Assembly (NCBI GenBank): GCA_040383945.1
Contig: JBEICN010000044.1
Span: 1 to 7,196, forward strand
Length of the DNA stretch: 7,196 nt
Source of the DNA: CAIVSN01 sp040383945
GTDB taxonomy: Bacteria; Patescibacteriota; Gracilibacteria; BD1-5; UBA2023
Direction: 5' to 3'
Shown here: in pieces, positions 6,666 through 7,196 of the stretch
Layout: each line of letters starts with the position of its first letter
Numbering within the stretch: position 1 is the stretch's first letter
Translations under genes and position numbers: made by a program
The notes under the pieces: generated by a model
The model's input: only the letters and a program-made list of their open reading frames with translations
What the model was told of the DNA's origin: nothing
The model's database searches: none

Positions 6666-7196
6666 ATGTACCCGTACTTTTTTCTTCCGTTCACCGAAAT
6701 CAAAATCTATACCTTTTGACTCGGACTGTCTCTCTCATTTATAGCCTTTATCTACATGCTCAAAAAGATGAGCAAGAAGACTGGAGTGAATCAAAATTTT
6801 TTTGCAGGGAACGCACTTTTGTTTGTGGTTTCAACCTTCCTTTTTTCTAGACTTTTCTTTGTTATTGCAGAATGGCGAGATTACAAATATCTCATTGAAG
6901 ACCGGTTCATTAACTTCTTTTTGATGACCGACTACAATCTCTCGTTTATCGGTGGGGTGTTTGGTTTTATGCTGGTGTTATTTTATAAAATCTATCGATA
7001 TCAACAAACTCATGAAAAATATCTTGATGTAGTAGTCATGGCATTTTTCTTCGCGGCAATTATATGATATTTTTCCGCATTGTTTTGATGACAGATTTAT
7101 GGACGGCCTACCAGTCTTCCTATTGGCATTATCTATCAAGGTGATAACATGAATATTCCTTACACCTCGGCAGTAATTCCACTTGCACTATTTTAC
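6666..7196 (+). CDS. Lgt-like prolipoprotein diacylglyceryl transferase homologue, 3' truncated
   Basis: Lgt moves diacylglycerol from phosphatidylglycerol to the lipobox Cys of prelipoproteins in the cytoplasmic membrane. The first 177 codons are present, and the window ends inside the gene. Four or five hydrophobic spans are visible (about 17-34, 44-66, 80-110, 120-142 and one at the edge). SFIGGVFG (93-100) and GGQIYGRPTSLP (141-152) match the Lgt SFHGG and NGELYGRPT regions. Gly18, Gly134 and the adjacent Gly141-Gly142 are TGA, the last two as tandem TGA TGA. Key Lgt residues differ: Ile95 replaces the essential His of HGG, and Tyr135 and Ala138 replace the Arg and Asn of GRxGN. It may be a divergent enzyme or a non-catalytic relative. 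ATG 6666 lies 12 nt after RNase Y. Confidence 0.75.

Noticed and set aside
441..7196. In-frame TGA as selenocysteine, as Trp (code 4), or as evidence of mass pseudogenisation
   Set aside because: The sites are conserved glycines in unrelated families. Frames stay open over hundreds of codons with no frameshifts, no SECIS-like need is apparent, and Trp is encoded by TGG.
1..7196. CRISPR array, insertion sequence, phage or toxin-antitoxin locus
   Set aside because: No regularly spaced repeats, transposase, integrase or small paired ORFs were seen on either strand.

Overview
The window reads coherently only if in-frame TGA codons mean glycine (NCBI genetic code 25), which is known from Candidatus Gracilibacteria (BD1-5) and Absconditabacteria (SR1). 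Under the standard code every protein gene here is broken into pieces. With TGA read as Gly, nine genes become continuous, using 27 TGA codons in total. Many of these fall on glycines that define families: the KH loop and the G-LLHD motif of RNase Y, motif I of a methyltransferase, the KGxxGG turn of an Rrf2 regulator and the GGQIYGRPT motif of an Lgt-like protein. True stops are TAA and TAG only. I infer a Gracilibacteria or Absconditabacteria chromosome fragment. I cannot tell which of the two from this window.

Layout: (1) 1-257 holds a GC-rich, repeat- and hairpin-containing stretch, then a complete tRNA-Ser(UGA) gene on the minus strand with its own promoter (298-325) and intrinsic terminator (136-156). 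(2) 441-2451, plus strand: a cytoplasmic TPR-repeat protein and a small lineage-type hypothetical protein. (3) 4985 down to 2448, minus strand: a tightly overlapping five-gene operon in the order rubredoxin-superoxide reductase fusion, thioredoxin-like [2Fe-2S] ferredoxin (interrupted by one in-frame TAA), Era GTPase, Rrf2/IscR-type regulator and class I SAM methyltransferase. Gene junctions overlap by 20, 10, 8 and 1 nt. It converges on region 2 with overlapping stop codons. (4) 5121-7196, plus strand: RNase Y, then a 3'-truncated Lgt-like membrane protein, divergent from the operon across a 135-bp intergenic region.

How the genes may work together: superoxide reductase detoxifies superoxide using electrons from rubredoxin, here fused to it. 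The ferredoxin would be a further electron-transfer partner if intact. The Rrf2 protein carries the C-x5-C-x5-C cysteine set of Fe-S sensing members, so the operon looks like a redox-responsive unit with its own regulator. A perfect dyad lies in the operon's promoter as a candidate operator. Era (30S assembly) is embedded in this unit and RNase Y (mRNA decay) is divergent from it, so RNA metabolism and oxidative defence sit side by side. The regulatory link is inference from layout.

No insertion sequence, CRISPR array or phage gene was seen. Shine-Dalgarno motifs are not evident before the starts.
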